Part shown: positions 52,228 through 64,000 of the stretch, piece after piece
Layout: each line of letters opens with the position of its first letter
How positions within the stretch are numbered: the first letter of the stretch is position 1
From: Mercurialis annua
Taxonomy: Eukaryota; Streptophyta; Magnoliopsida; Malpighiales; Euphorbiaceae
Direction: 5' to 3'
Assembly: GCF_937616625.2 (NCBI RefSeq)
Contig: NC_065572.1
Span: forward strand, 72,104,653 to 72,168,652
Length of the DNA stretch: 64,000 bases
Program-made: the position numbers and the translations under genes
Notes under the pieces: model-generated
Told to the model about the DNA's origin: nothing
Database searches by the model: none
Seen by the model: the letters and a program-made list of their open reading frames with translations, nothing else

Positions 52228-52985
52228 CAATGTTATTAAAACCGGACCGGACCGGCCGGTCCGACCGGGTTAACCGGGAACCGGACCTTTGTCCGGTCCG
52301 GTTAGATACAAAAGTCAACTTTTTCAAAAACCGGTCAAAAACCGGATTGAACCGGAAAAATCCGGTTTTTGACCAAAACCGGCCAAACCCGGTTTTCAGA
52401 AAATTTAGACCAAAAAGTCTCTTTTTTGTCCAAAGAATATTTTTGTGGTCCCATTTTACACATGTCCACATCTCATGTGTTTATTTTTCTCTTTCTTATA
52501 CATATTTTACTTTTTACACACACTTTATTTTATTTTTTCTCTCTCATACATACTTTATTCTCTCTCTTTCATACTTTTTTCTCTTTCATAATAACTCACA
52601 TTTTCTCTTTCATATACAACACTCATTTTTTCTCTCTAACACAAATTAATTATTCAACATATTTTTAAATATTAATTTTTATTATTATATTTCACACAAT
52701 AAATTTTACTAAAATTAATTTTTATTTCTCATATATAATAATTATTTTATATACTCTTAAATATTAATTATTTATAATTATATTTTACTTTTTATATAAA
52801 AAAACTCTAAAAAATGGTATTACATAACTATTTTATCATATTTTTTTTTATAATATTATACATTTTTAATTTAAAAAATTTATATTTATTAAAATTAAAA
52901 AATCCGATCCAACCCGGTTGAACCGGTTGAACCGTGAACCCCCGACGAAGCCGGTTCCCGTTCCGGTCCGGTTTTAAAAACATTG
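52228..52985. mobile_element. Non-autonomous hAT-type element rich in CCGG motifs, copy 2
   Basis: Ends CAATGTTATTAAAACCGGAC and CAATGTTTTTAAAACCGGAC are inverted repeats. A perfect 8 bp duplication AGTTTTCG flanks them at 52220-52227 and 52986-52993. It is 758 bp. The left arm is dense in ACCGG motifs, the core is AT-rich with CTCTTTCATAC-type runs, and the right arm ends CCGGTTGAACCGG...CCGG. It has the same end structure as 5504-6230 but a different core. Confidence 0.92.
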
Positions 52986-52993
52986 AGTTTTCG

Positions 52994-54289
52994 ACACCTA
53001 TTTCTGTTTCTATTTTTATCCACCACGCGCCTCTGTATCAAGTGCTTTTTTTGGTGGTTTGATCGGACGGCTATCGTTTTATCTACTGTTATGGCTGAAA
53101 GGCATTGTAAGGTAAAAGTAAAAATAAAATAAAATGAAATTTAATTTGCTTACATAAATAATCCAATTTAACAATAGAGTCTTTTTATAGTCTTTTAGTC
53201 CTAATAAATTTTTCTACTTTTTATCATTGTACTATAACTTAAATTATATAAGTATTTTTTATTATAATAAAAACACAACTAATGTTAACAAAGTCTACTT
53301 TTTTATTATATTTTTATTTAATATAATCAATAACATATTTATATATATTCTAATAAATAACAATAAATGTTTATTCATTAATAAACTAAGCATGTAGACA
53401 TAACGTTTCTACACGATTAAACTGCAAATATATCAAGTTTCTTTTGTCCATTTTCGTCGATTTCCATTAGAGATGAACTAACGGGACGAAAATAGGCGAA
53501 AATACTTAACTTGGATGAAATTGATATTGCAGGGATTCAATGCGGACGTTTTTGAGTTCATGAACTCGATCGTTGAAAATGTAAGAATAGATGAACCCAA
53601 ATGTATTAATCCTATATTTTAGGTAATTTTGGTCAATACATGCAATGCAAGAAGGATGGCATATATTTCTTTCATTTTATTTAATTATTTTGTTATAGAT
53701 CCTCTAATTTTATGCGGATATGGCATTGGGTTGAATGGTTGAAAAAGCAGAAAAACTTTAGAAAGATTGTTGTGGAAAAGACAAACAAATAAGGAAGAAA
53801 AAGAATAAGCAAAGACAAAGCGCTCGCTTAAGCAATAAACAGGTTGCTTCCTATAAAGCTGCTTCTCCTCTTTTCAATCTTTGCTTTTCTCAATTCATGT
53901 TTTACCATTTTCATATACACCTGCATTTGGTCCCACGCCTTTCTATTTTCCATTCCTACATCCAACCCCAGCCGTTGGATGCTCTATGATCATCATAAAT
54001 TCATGACTGCTTCTACAGTTCTATGATCATCATTCATCAATATCACAATAAACAAAAGTTAAAATAATGGAAATTTCATTTAATTGTTTTTTTAATGGTA
54101 TGTGATAATTGCACGTAGCAATTAATTATTGGAGATGATAATCACGCCATGATACCAACATTATTAAGAACTTTTCAGCGTTATAGGTCTGCCTAGGCTG
54201 GGCAAGGAGCATCATATCAGAATTATCAGAAACGTGGCAGAATCTGAGACCATATCATACCACCTCTATAAAGTGACACCTGACTTGCC
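52994..54289. other. Intergenic spacer
   Basis: AT-rich with no supported gene or repeat. A short frame at 53.84-54.03 kb shows no family features. Confidence 0.45.
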
Positions 54290-54480
54290 TTATTTTAGCT
54301 AGCAATAGCCTCATTACATTTTCCACAGTCTTCATATCAAATTGGCGGAGGCCACCGGCGGATTCTTCGCTGTTATCAGCTCTCAGCTTGTACCACCGGC
54401 GTCAGTGGGCCTTTTCTTCGGAATGCAATCGATGGCATTCCAGTAATAATTAGTTGTCCTTATGCATATAATGGTCATTA
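54290..54480. other. GC-rich island, possible gene remnant
   Basis: CTCTATAAAG at 54267-54276 is TATA-like. About 75 bp later comes GGCGGAGGCCACCGGCGGAT, unlike the surrounding AT-rich DNA. Two forward frames stay open but neither starts with a convincing ATG. It could be a decayed first exon. No family was recognised. Confidence 0.25.
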
Positions 54481-54539
54481 CCGTTATTTAAATAAATGTT
54501 TATTCTGTGCCATGATGCCACGTTTGCACCGCGACATGT

Positions 54540-54735
54540 TATTTTTATAAAAAATTTATACAACACGACTATTGTTTCATATCATTTGTGTAGCATATCT
54601 ACAGTGTTTTAGTCAATTAAATGATAAAAAAATTAAAAAAAAATTATCACAAATATTTATTGAATTATTATAAGAATAATGTAACACAAAGGTTATATGA
54701 AATTAATATTATTTTTATAATAAATTAATAAATAT
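54540..54735. mobile_element. MITE with ATATAACTGTTGCG-type arms, copy 2
   Basis: In reverse complement the left arm reads TTTTATCATTTAATTGAC...CACAAATGATATGAAACAAT, aligning with 39990-40070. The right arm has GTAACACAAAGGTTATATGA. This copy is more diverged and the boundaries are approximate. Confidence 0.45.
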
Positions 54736-57125
54736 TTACAAAATTACAGTAATATTTAATTAATAGTATTATTTATTTTTTATCATTGAACATTTTAATA
54801 TTTATATAAATGAGGAAGATTGTTCGTTGCATTATTATATTTAAATATTTGGGATTCAAAAGTTGGGATTGATGTGGTTTTGGCTTTCTCCTAGGAGACA
54901 TGGAATGGCATTATTTGTAAATAAAATTAGTACTACTACTAATTGATATGAGTATTTTTTTTAATTAAAAAGGCTGGACTTGTAATGATTGAGTGAGATT
55001 CTAGTCTTGTGCTATTATGAACAAATATCTGCCACGTGTACTATCAGAGTTCAATTTCCGATACTGCTGCTGGTTTTAAACCAAAGGGTAATTCATATTG
55101 ACAATATCTTTTCCTCAAAAAAAAAAAAAAATTGACAATATCCACCTGTGTAAAAAAACAAAGAGTAGTTCATTACTACTTCATCCTGGACAAATGAGAA
55201 AAAACTTACTTTAATTTATGAATAATTAAAAATTAAAACAGTCATTTTAAAAGTTAATAATAAATCATCATTTTACATTTTTCTAATAAGTTTTTGCTTA
55301 AAAAAATGAAATGGTATAAAAAGTGGTGGTGATAGAAATTGCCTTGCAGAAAATGAGAGAATGAAATTGACATTCTAAACATTTTAAATGTATAATATTT
55401 TTTTCTAGTTTATTTTTACAATGAAAGTATAGGTTAATAATGCAATTCATAAATTTTTAACAAAATTTATCATATTTTTATAAATGTAAAAATTTCTTCT
55501 TATTGATGATATAAATTTAAAGTGGCTATTAATTTTAGTTTTATTTTTTGGTTTTGAAAATTGAATTTTTTACACTGTACGTCTAATTGGATGGCTCTCA
55601 TAGATGACTGTTTAGAGTATCACGTTAATGAAAGTCATTCATTGTATTGTTATTATTATTATATCATATTTTATTTTTTGAAATTTAGTCTATAATAAAA
55701 AAAATGTTACATCAATTCAACTCACTCAAAACATAATCAAAATATTAGAACTGAAAATGTATAATAAAACTGAAATCAATAATAAAATATAAATATAAAA
55801 TTTACAAATGAAGATACATATAATCAAGCCTTTAGAAAATGCAATTGAAAATTCCCACAAAATTATTTGAAAATATTTTAATCCTAAATGAATAAAGTTG
55901 GAAAATGCTAGTTAAAACAAAGAAAATAAATAATCATCATGATAAAAAAAAAATGGTAATGAAAATGTAAATAAGTAGTAGTAGCCAGTAGGACCCAAGA
56001 GTTTTGGTAGAGAAATAAAGAAGAGGATTGATTGCACACATCATAGGACCCGTGATAGCTATCCAAAAATGTTTATTGTTTACTGTTTTTTTGTCTTTTA
56101 GCCTTGACATTATAAAATTAAGTTAAATTAAATTTAAGGATTTCAGTTTGATAGTGAAACTATACCACGTTCTTCTAACCATATCCCACAAAAGACTCTA
56201 TAGTCTATAGTTCGAGAGCGACGCTACAGAACTAAACTAGACAAACTGGGATTATGTCCGAAGCCATTGGATTATATGATGGTTTTTCACGTTTCGTTGG
56301 AGAAACACCACAATGAATAATTCTATGAATAACTATATATTTGCAGTAATTAGCTTGTTAGCTAATTAATTACTAAATTTGTTATTTAGTTTTATTCATC
56401 TTCTCATTCTCATCATGAAGCGTGTCGATGTCTAGGTCTGATCCTGAGCCCGACTCGAGCGGATTCGGACCAAGTCCAACTGAACTTGACTCTTATGTAT
56501 AATCTCAATTCAGTCTGAATCCAGTTATTTATACGGACCGAGGCCGGATTGTTAGGATGAACATAGAATTTTAATTAAAAATAAAAATCCAACTCTTCAC
56601 ATAAAAAAAAAAGTTAATCTTGGATACAAACTCGGATCAAGCCCGATATAAAATTAAATGTCCAAATCCGGTCCAAATCCGATCCAAACGAAAGTAGTTA
56701 GGAGGGCCTTGCATTGATCAGTTATAACATATATGCTATTGACTGCTTCATCAATCTCTATCTCACTGCTCTTTGAATTGAAATTGGTTTGCTTCCATCC
56801 TATGTCTAAACCAAACATAATTGTGCAAAGACTGACAATCTCAGAATATTGAACACAAAAAATCAGTCTGTTCGAGATTTTACATATAATGTTTCTTCAT
56901 TATGAAGCACCAAGAAGTTTAGTCAATGTCCAAAGTAAAATAAATGAACTGTTACACTTTAACAAGACCAGAAAGTTAAAAGGAAGCCGAAAAGAAAAAC
57001 CAAAGTTAAAAAGACACTCAGGAAGTTGAATTCTAATTAAACAGCCGGATAAATAGAATTTTTTTAATCATTGTAGATCGAATTTTGTAATAGAAGGAAT
57101 AGCAATTGAAAATCTTGATTGTCTG
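54736..57125. other. Intergenic spacer with repeat remnants and the RAR1 3' flank
   Basis: At about 54970-55130 a SINE-like tract (CAGAGTTCAATTTCCG as a weak B box, then a run of 14 A) may be present. At about 56430-56700 GATCCTGAGCCCGACTCGAG...CCGGTCCAAATCCGATCC resembles an old hAT-type MITE. Otherwise AT-rich. The last few hundred bases are probably RAR1 3' untranslated sequence. Confidence 0.35.
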
Positions 57126-59777
57126 CTACGACACTGGATCAGCATTGTGCCATCCCTTGGTGCAAGGTGGAATGGTCATGAATTCATCGAACTCCTTTAC
57201 ATGTATATCACAACATTTCCACTGCAATATCACAAGTAGATTATATCATTATTTGAAAAAGAAAAAGGAAATAGACTGGGAAAAAAAATGGCACAAAGCC
57301 GATACCCCTCTGAGTCGATCATGAAAAACGGCAGGCCCGGGATGGTAACTACAGGCAGTTTCATGATTCTCCTTTTCTTTGAAACTTTTACCGCATCCTT
57401 GATTCCTACAGGTCTGGGGCTGATTTATATCAACAATCTTCTTGGGTGGTGCAGAGGAAAATTGTGGCGCGTCACTTTTTGCAGGTGCAGGTGCAGGTTG
57501 CTTGACTTGTGAACCTAAGATGAACAGTTCCGAAGCAATTAAACTCTGTAGACAGTCGTGTAGTTTAAAAAGGATACAGTCAAACTCGCACCAAAAGATG
57601 ATACATTGATCCAACTATATATGCTCAAGACAGACAACGGAGTGCACTGGACAGTAAGAAAAAAGGATCAAATAGTTGGCTGTTATTCTATTAAACCCTT
57701 TTCAACTCAAATTTTCGTTAGATGCTAATTCATTCGCTTAGCAAACTAAAACACTTGCCTCAATCTCATCTCATTCCAACTCCATGAGGACCATGACTGC
57801 TACCAAAATGAACTTTAGTTAAAAACTTTTTTGTTCTGCCTTAAGTATCTATTGAGAGGTAGACAGTCAAACCGAAACCAACTACTTGAAATAATTATGC
57901 AGTATGCAGAGGCGAAAAAAATAGACAAAAGAAGAAAGTTCCAATTTCCTATAGCATCACAAGTTAATCCCCACAGCAATAACAGAGACATAAGCACTTC
58001 AAAATAATCCCAACTTGCCAGATAGCGGAGGACTCTATTTCCACGAGCATCGAAAGTAGTTCATAACTATGACACACGGTTGGGTCAATGCTCATAAGTC
58101 ATAAGCAATTACGAATAGGAAAAGAGTAAGACCCATAAATATATGATAAAAACTAAAAGCTATAAAATATTTCACTTGATAATTCAAACAAGAGCAGTCT
58201 TATACGCACATTAAGATCTATAGCTTTTACTGATCATGATAATTTCCTTTGTAAGAAGCAAAGAAATTACGATACCATGATCTGAGCAAAAGAACCCCTG
58301 CTTGCACCTAGGACAGGATTCTTTCGCGGTCAACTTGGTTGTAGCAGCAGCGGTAGGAGCAGAAATTGGTTTCGGACTTGCTGCAACTTTTGCTAATACT
58401 GGTTTCTCGGTTGTATGTTTACCTGTCTTACATCTTCAATAAAGAAGAAACATAAGGAACTAATAACAACAATCTAAAATTGTTTTAAGATTAAGTCACA
58501 ATGATAAGGTTAGAACAAAGACTTTTCATTTCTCAATAGAGAGAAGGATAGAACATACCCTGGAATTTCTAGAAATAAGGTGAAATCATGGCTTCTTTTC
58601 TTGCAACAACTCCATTCTTTCATTCCATCATGAAAAAAAGGCTGGAAAACAGCACATCAATGTTTGAGGAAGGAAAATATTTTTAAAAGAACTTAATGTA
58701 ACAGTGAAAATGATTCTGACTTACTCCCTGATACACATGAGCAGATGCAGTGAGACCCAGCCCAACCATGCAAGATAAAAGATCAATTAGTATAATCCAG
58801 CACCATGTTTATTATCCCGTATTTCATTACATAATAGAAAATATTCGTAGCATAACATATAAGATAAAAGGAAGGAAAAACAACAGGGGAAATGTAGAAC
58901 TATCTAAACAGAGCTTCTACAGCTACAAAAGTGCCAATTGCCAAAAAAGTTCACAGTTGTAATATACAGTACAGTATGCAGGACATCACAACTCAAAAGC
59001 CATAACTCAAGGATGAGATTTAAGCTTTTAAATTGTTAATTAACATTTAGAGAGCCTATGCAGTCAGTCCAAGCAAAAGAGAGGTCACACTTAGACATAT
59101 ATTGCAAGCATTATGTCATTGGCTAGTAGTCTATTTGATAAACGGTATGTTCAACAATCGATCAAGTAAAATTTCAAGAAGAACCAATTGCAATATAAGT
59201 AGCAGCCGTTAATCAATTCAAGAAGAGAGAAACATCTTTAATAAATTTCCATCTCTCTCCCTTTACCTTTATCCTCTATAAGAATTTAAACGATTCAGCT
59301 AATTTAACTACTTATAAAACGCAACTAACGACAGGATAGAACGCTTTGAATAATGCAAAATTCAAATCGACTCAATTTTTTAAATGAGCAATAGCTTATG
59401 CATACCAACTGGAGCTGATCATGTAATTTTATAAGTTAAACAGCTTTGTTTAAATCACAGAAATAATCATAGAAACCTCACTGTTTAACCTAATTGACCA
59501 CAGAGATTCACAAATTATCTAAATCTTAGCCTATTGTGTACATGGAACAAAGCGATTGAAAAGCTGACAGGCCATAAATATTCAGTAAAATCCACAGGTG
59601 CAACCAAAATTAACAAAGTAGAGTAGTAGCTTATAAGTAGTAATTAAATTTGACTAGATAAAATTATGAGCATACTGAATCATGGTATTGGCAAGAATTT
59701 TCTGGATTATCGTCGTCGGTGAAGGTGTCGTTGCAGCCGATTCGCTGGCAACGGAGCCGAACGGCCTCCTTCTCCAT
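57126..59777 (-). CDS. RAR1: RAR1, CHORD-domain immune co-chaperone, 5 exons
   Basis: Exons 5' to 3': 59777-59676, 58641-58559, 58433-58276, 57514-57306, 57221-57126; 215 residues, all GT-AG. It has the plant RAR1 architecture. CHORD-I is at about 10-68 ([39 protein letters not shown]). The plant-specific CCCH motif is at 102-114 ([13 protein letters not shown]). CHORD-II is at about 150-209 ([20 protein letters not shown], then [14 protein letters not shown] and PPCTKGWH). The zinc-binding Cys and His are all present. The CS domain seen in animal CHORD proteins is absent, as in plants. RAR1 works with SGT1 and HSP90 to stabilise NLR immune receptors in the cytosol. The start [10 protein letters not shown] fits the family. 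A CACGTG (G-box) lies about 130 bp upstream of the ATG. Confidence 0.95.
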
Positions 59778-60584
59778 TAATTTATCTTTTAATTGTGTCA
59801 ATGACTTCGTTCTCGAACAGTTGATGGTCACTCCTTCCGAGCTTTTTCTCTTGTAATAAGACCGCCGAGAATTGATTCCGTTGTGTTTTCACATCCACCT
59901 CCGGTCCACGTGGCTGAATCGTAACGGTTCTTGGGAAACTCCATGGTCAATTTCGGAACAAAGGATCACTTCACCCCTCAATTTAGTTATAAAGTATCAA
60001 AAAAATCATTCTTAAAACAATCGGACAAACCAACTCTTTTTCCTTTTCTTTTGTGGACTACTATTTACAATCCCTACTATCTATTCCAAATTTTAAAACT
60101 CACAAATAAATACGAAAAATGGATAATAAAAAATTTGGATGAAAAAGTCGAAATTTAACCAAAGAAGAGATATTTTTTTCAATAAAATTATCATTCTTTT
60201 CATTTATATCTATTTTTTTCAATAAAAGATTTTTTTTTTCAAATCAAGACATTCCACTACACTGCTAAAAAAATTATTTTGAAAATAAAAAATTATTATT
60301 TAATTTATTTTTGAAAGCTAATTTAAATTTATAAATTATTAATAAAAAAAATTTATCGATTTTTTAAGGTGGAACGCAATCCCAAAACGTCTTACCTCAA
60401 AAAATCGATAAAAAAATTATTATGTTTTGGTTAAAAAGATAAGGAGGTAATTTGGAGGGGCGATATCTAGTAAATAAAAACGGTATATAGTAAAGCCCTT
60501 TCTTTTCGATAAATTTCATTCTTCATATTTGTCAGTGTAGACATTTAAGGCATAACAGTGAAACTCAAGTACCATAAAAAGAGA
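59778..60584. other. RAR1 upstream region and spacer
   Basis: The first ~170 bp, GC-richer, is probably RAR1 leader and promoter and includes GGTCCACGTGGCTG near 59903. The rest is AT-rich with nothing recognised. Confidence 0.4.
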
Positions 60585-60896
60585 GAGAAAAGCGTTAATC
60601 CGGATCTCTAACTTGTATTTTGATATCAAATAAATTAATTTTAATTTTAATTAGTTAATTAGATTTAAAAATTTGTATTTCAAAATCAAATGAGCCAATT
60701 TGAATTATTTTAGTTAATTACATTTCAAACTCTGTTGATTTAAGTGAAGTAACTCTTAATTTGTATACCCCCTAAGTCTAACGTGCTGCTTATTTGATCC
60801 AAACACAATATTTTAGATCTAATTGATTAGAAAAAGTTAAAAGTGACTCATTTGATCTCGAAATAAATGTGCGGAGGTTGAGTTAACCCTTTGCTC
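60585..60896. mobile_element. Mutator-type MITE, 312 bp
   Basis: Ends GAGAAAAGCGTTAATCCGG and GAGCAAAGGGTTAACTCAAC are inverted copies and similarity continues into the interior (GATATCAAAT against GAGATCAAAT). AAAAGAGA flanks both sides (60577-60584, 60897-60904). Confidence 0.7.
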
Positions 60897-60904
60897 AAAA
60901 GAGA

Positions 60905-61685
60905 AGCTAATTATAAACTTTATTTTTCATTCCTCAAGTTTTATTTATGGTTATTATGTCGGTCTAACAAATTAGTTTTCATCTTTGAAATGAGCTATTC
61001 CATATAATGTTTACTTACGTCTAAATAACTAACGATAATTTTATAAAATTACTATTTTATAGTTCTTATAAAATAGATATTCTTTTAAAAATTAAAAAAA
61101 AAATCTACTCCTTAAGAACCGTTATTATTTCATTAATATTTTATTATACGAACCAAACATAGCCTTCATGTAACTTCACAAATTAGAAAAGATGTTCTTA
61201 GAAACATCAAAATTTATGTTTTCTCTAAACTAAGATCATTTTCACTGTAGTTAGATTCTAAACCAAAAAAAACTTCAATATTTTGATAAAATGATTCCTT
61301 AACCGGAAACAACTTACAAGATCAGAAGATCTTAGTTCTTGATATGCTCATACAACTATCAAAGTATACGAATGTCTAACACTGGCACTGCCATCGAACT
61401 AATTATCTTCTACAATACCTCAAATAATTGTGTGAACAATTGGACTGTTCTTGGTAGCAAAAATGATCACAGATCACCAACTAGCAAGTGACATGCCCCA
61501 AAAATTTACTATACACTATTCAAACAATGTGAAAGATAATAGGTATGTACATGACATCTCATGCTTCACTGTTAATAGTTAATAATTAGCTCTAACCTAT
61601 CTTCTGAAATCTGCACCATGTTGGCAGCAAGGAGAAACCCATATATTTACAGACTACTGAGGTCTTAAAGGTTAAACTTCCAAGG
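60905..61685. other. Spacer and 3' flank of the antiporter gene
   Basis: AT-rich, with no other gene or repeat boundary seen. The right part is probably the 3' untranslated region of the minus-strand antiporter gene. Confidence 0.4.
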
Positions 61686-61933
61686 TCACAACAATCTGTT
61701 ATGTGCTTCGATCAAGGAAACTCTCTCCCTTTCCTTCTCCTGAAAAAGGAATAAGAAAATTATATTTTTTCGCATTGTACTACACAGGAAAAAAAAGTAA
61801 AGATCAATGATCAGATATTCCAATTTCAGGAATAATTGACTAAACTATGATCGAGATAATTTGAACGCAATCTATAACTATAGTAACAGTGACATTTTTG
61901 AAGTATATCAATTAGTTTTCCTATATACATGCA

Positions 61934-62024
<91 letters not shown>

Positions 62025-62055
62025 AGGGAGGGAGGGAGGGAGGGAGGGAGGGAGG

Positions 62056-62128
<73 letters not shown>

Positions 62129-63553
62129 CATTCTGTGTACTGTTTTCTGGTGGAAACCAATTCAAAAGAACACCCAAATTCATGACATTGGGTATCAATT
62201 TGAACAAAAGAGGAGTCGTTACCTGAATGACAGTTTATAGAAGTGAATGTGAAATCGAAAAGTCAAAAGAATCACTAAAGCTGCCAATGCATTGCTAAGT
62301 ATTTAAAAAAACAAACCAGGCTAAGAGCTGTTGTTCCAAGAAGAAGCAGATACATTTTTCCCTGCATTAACCAAGAACCAATTTCAAGAATCAATCAAAG
62401 TTAACGCGACATAGATAAAAGCACCATATGCATACCGACACGAATAAACGGAAGGAAGAAAGAGAGGTTACCTCGACAAGATGAAGGTTTGAGGCACGGC
62501 TTAAGAGAACAAAAGCAAATTCTCCAATTTGTGCAAGCAATACTCCAACCTAAAGAAAAATACATAAAATTATTTTCATTAAGAACATGTATTTTATAGA
62601 AAGGATCTCTCTACTTGGACAAGGTAAAGGCAACTCACATGAAACGATGTCCTAATGCCATAGCCAAAAGCTTTAGTAACAACAGCAACAACAGCTGTCT
62701 TAATAACTATGACCAGAAGCACGGATGCCAGCAATATATCCACATGGTTCCACAGAAAATGTACATGTATAAGCATTCCAATACCGGAAAGGAAGAGAGC
62801 TGCAAACAGGTTACGGATAGGTTCCACCTACAAAGTAAAAAAGAAACAAATTCAAAACTAATTTAAAATACCAAGAAAACATCATCAAAAGTTCATATAA
62901 TATTAACTAGAGCAACTATATGAAGCATTAGGGTCCCAGACCAAATGTCAATCTTAACATGATAATGCATTTACAGCATAATAAACTAGCTTCTAGTTGA
63001 GCAAACAAGATCACACAAAATACTTTCATCAAAAAACACAAGTCAATGATCCTCAAAAAGTATTCGCTAAAACAATTAAATCATCCCATGATCTTATCTA
63101 GAAGTTTAAAATTGGCTAGCATTTCAACCAACCTAATGCTTGGTAAACTTTCAGGTCATTAGTATCTCTAAATCAATAAGCATAAGCCAATAAGATACAA
63201 TAATATCCATTATATATTCTAATAAATTAACTCCCTAAGAGGTTATTTTCACAACGCATGAAGCCATGAGACCATGAAATACAGTACTTAAGGCTACAGG
63301 TAATTAAAGCTAGTGAAACATATCTTTTACTGTCCATGGTGAATGCCATAAGAAAGTAAAGAAAATAAAGAGGAAAATAATTATAAAAGGGAAGTATCAG
63401 TTAACACAAATGAACAAACTTAATGTTTAAGAAGCTACCCATAGCCCAGAAGAGTACCTGGTCTAAGGTATGCTGTGCGAAGTCAGTGGTAGATATCATG
63501 ACTCCAGCCACAAATGAACCCAACTCAAGGCTAAGGCCAAGCTTGTCACTGCA
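61686..63553 (-). CDS. K+ efflux antiporter, KEA4/5/6 type (3' part only)
   Basis: Exons read 5' to 3': 63553-63458, 62827-62639, 62549-62472, 62361-62317, 62222-62127 and probably 61739-61686; all internal junctions are phase 0. The 5' exons lie beyond the right edge. The sequence is the C-terminal half of a CPA2 cation/proton antiporter: GSFVAGVMISTTDFAQHTL, GMLIHVHFLWNHVDILLASV, LLAQIGEFAFVLLSRASNLH, YLLLLGTTALSLVTTPLLFK. Several membrane helices are evident. No KTN/TrkA-N domain follows, which separates KEA4-6 from KEA1-3. KEA4-6 work in endomembrane K+ and pH balance in Arabidopsis. The last exon (EKERERVSLIEAHNRLL and a stop) is inferred from a good acceptor and phase, and is the weakest part. 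The last intron begins inside a CT repeat. Confidence 0.85.
61940..62125. repeat. (GA/CT)n microsatellite with a (GGGA)n core
   Basis: About 186 bp of near-pure GA, with GGGAGGGAGGGA around 62012-62060. On the minus strand it is (CT)n and starts right at the splice donor (GTCTCTCTC) of the antiporter's last intron, filling nearly half of that 387 bp intron. Confidence 0.97.
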
Positions 63554-64000
63554 CTGAAATGGAAATAGAGAATTCCAAAAGTATTAAAAAGGTGACAAGC
63601 AAAAATTAAACTCAACACACTTAAAAGAAAGTTAATTATACAATAACAAAATGGAGTAATTATCTAATATTATGTAAAATGAATCCCATACTCTTACAGC
63701 TCAGTAATTAGCAGATGAGATAAAAACATTCACTACGTGCAAGGCATTGTTTTCCCTGTATTAATTCTCCTCAACTTAGATTTAAACAATTCAAGACATT
63801 ATTACACATCAATTCCTAATCAGCATTTATACAAGTAATCAGTCATCCGACCCACACCCATGTTTCCAGAAAATTGCAAAGGAAGTTCCCAGGCATGTTA
63901 TTCGCAATGCAAAATGGGGTTACTATGTAATTGCCTTTTAAATTTCCTATTGTTGCACAGCGCCTACTTGTATGTTAACTGATTGGTATACAAAACTAGA

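Noticed and set aside
52161..52649. 162-residue frame and its opposite-strand partner
   Set aside because: Both cross the boundary of the 52228-52985 transposon and reflect repeat composition.
61826..62240. Frames of Ser-Leu or Arg-Glu dipeptides
   Set aside because: Translations of the GA/CT microsatellite, not proteins. The segment adjoining it is the real exon 62127-62222.

Overview
The window is nuclear DNA from a flowering plant, most likely a eudicot. Genes are split by GT-AG introns, intergenic DNA is very AT-rich, and every recognisable gene has a clear plant-specific counterpart (RAR1, ERECTA-LIKE, a KEA-type antiporter, plastid-targeted adenylosuccinate lyase, an ACS10/12-type aminotransferase, TPX2-like). 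Nothing bacterial, viral or organellar was recognised. The species could not be named.

Layout. Positions 1-13.5 kb are gene-free and packed with small DNA transposons: two Mutator-type elements, a nested pair of TIR elements, a CCGG-rich hAT-type element, two Stowaway-type elements, several tRNA-derived SINEs, a LINE-type RNase H remnant and a possible Helitron end. A single-exon DUF3475/DUF668 gene (PSK SIMULATOR family, plus strand) follows at 13.5-15.0 kb. From 15 to 21.7 kb there is more repeat DNA, including one arm of a ~2 kb segmental duplication. A compact cluster spans 21.8-34.1 kb: adenylosuccinate lyase (plus, 10 exons), an AN1 zinc-finger gene (minus), a DUF688 gene (plus) and an ACS10/12-like aminotransferase (minus). 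The second duplication arm lies between the lyase and the AN1 gene. From 34 to 41.8 kb a 2.8 kb TIR element full of ATGTATC-type repeats carries a nested hAT-type element; a second RNase H remnant, a MITE and a SINE follow. From 41.8 to 51.8 kb a 16-exon TPX2-like gene (plus) converges on a 27-exon ERL1-like receptor kinase (minus). A 758 bp hAT-type element lies about 400 bp upstream of the ERL1 start codon. RAR1 (minus, 5 exons) is at 57.1-59.8 kb, and the 3' half of a KEA4/5/6-type antiporter (minus) runs off the right edge, with a long GA/CT repeat starting at one of its splice donors.

The genes do not form an operon or pathway. They cover purine synthesis, mitotic microtubules, stomatal/organ patterning, NLR immunity and ion homeostasis. 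The most informative non-genic content is a set of transposons whose exact target-site duplications can be read directly. I did not find a convincing new biological system. The best leads are the CCGG-repeat hAT family, the ATGTATC-repeat element, the duplication bracketing the lyase, the 9-residue minisatellite in the TPX2-like gene, the microsatellite at the antiporter splice donor and a Pro-to-Ser change at a near-invariant lyase motif. All gene models are read by eye from splice sites, reading frame and remembered family sequences. Exon phases were checked to be consistent within each model.
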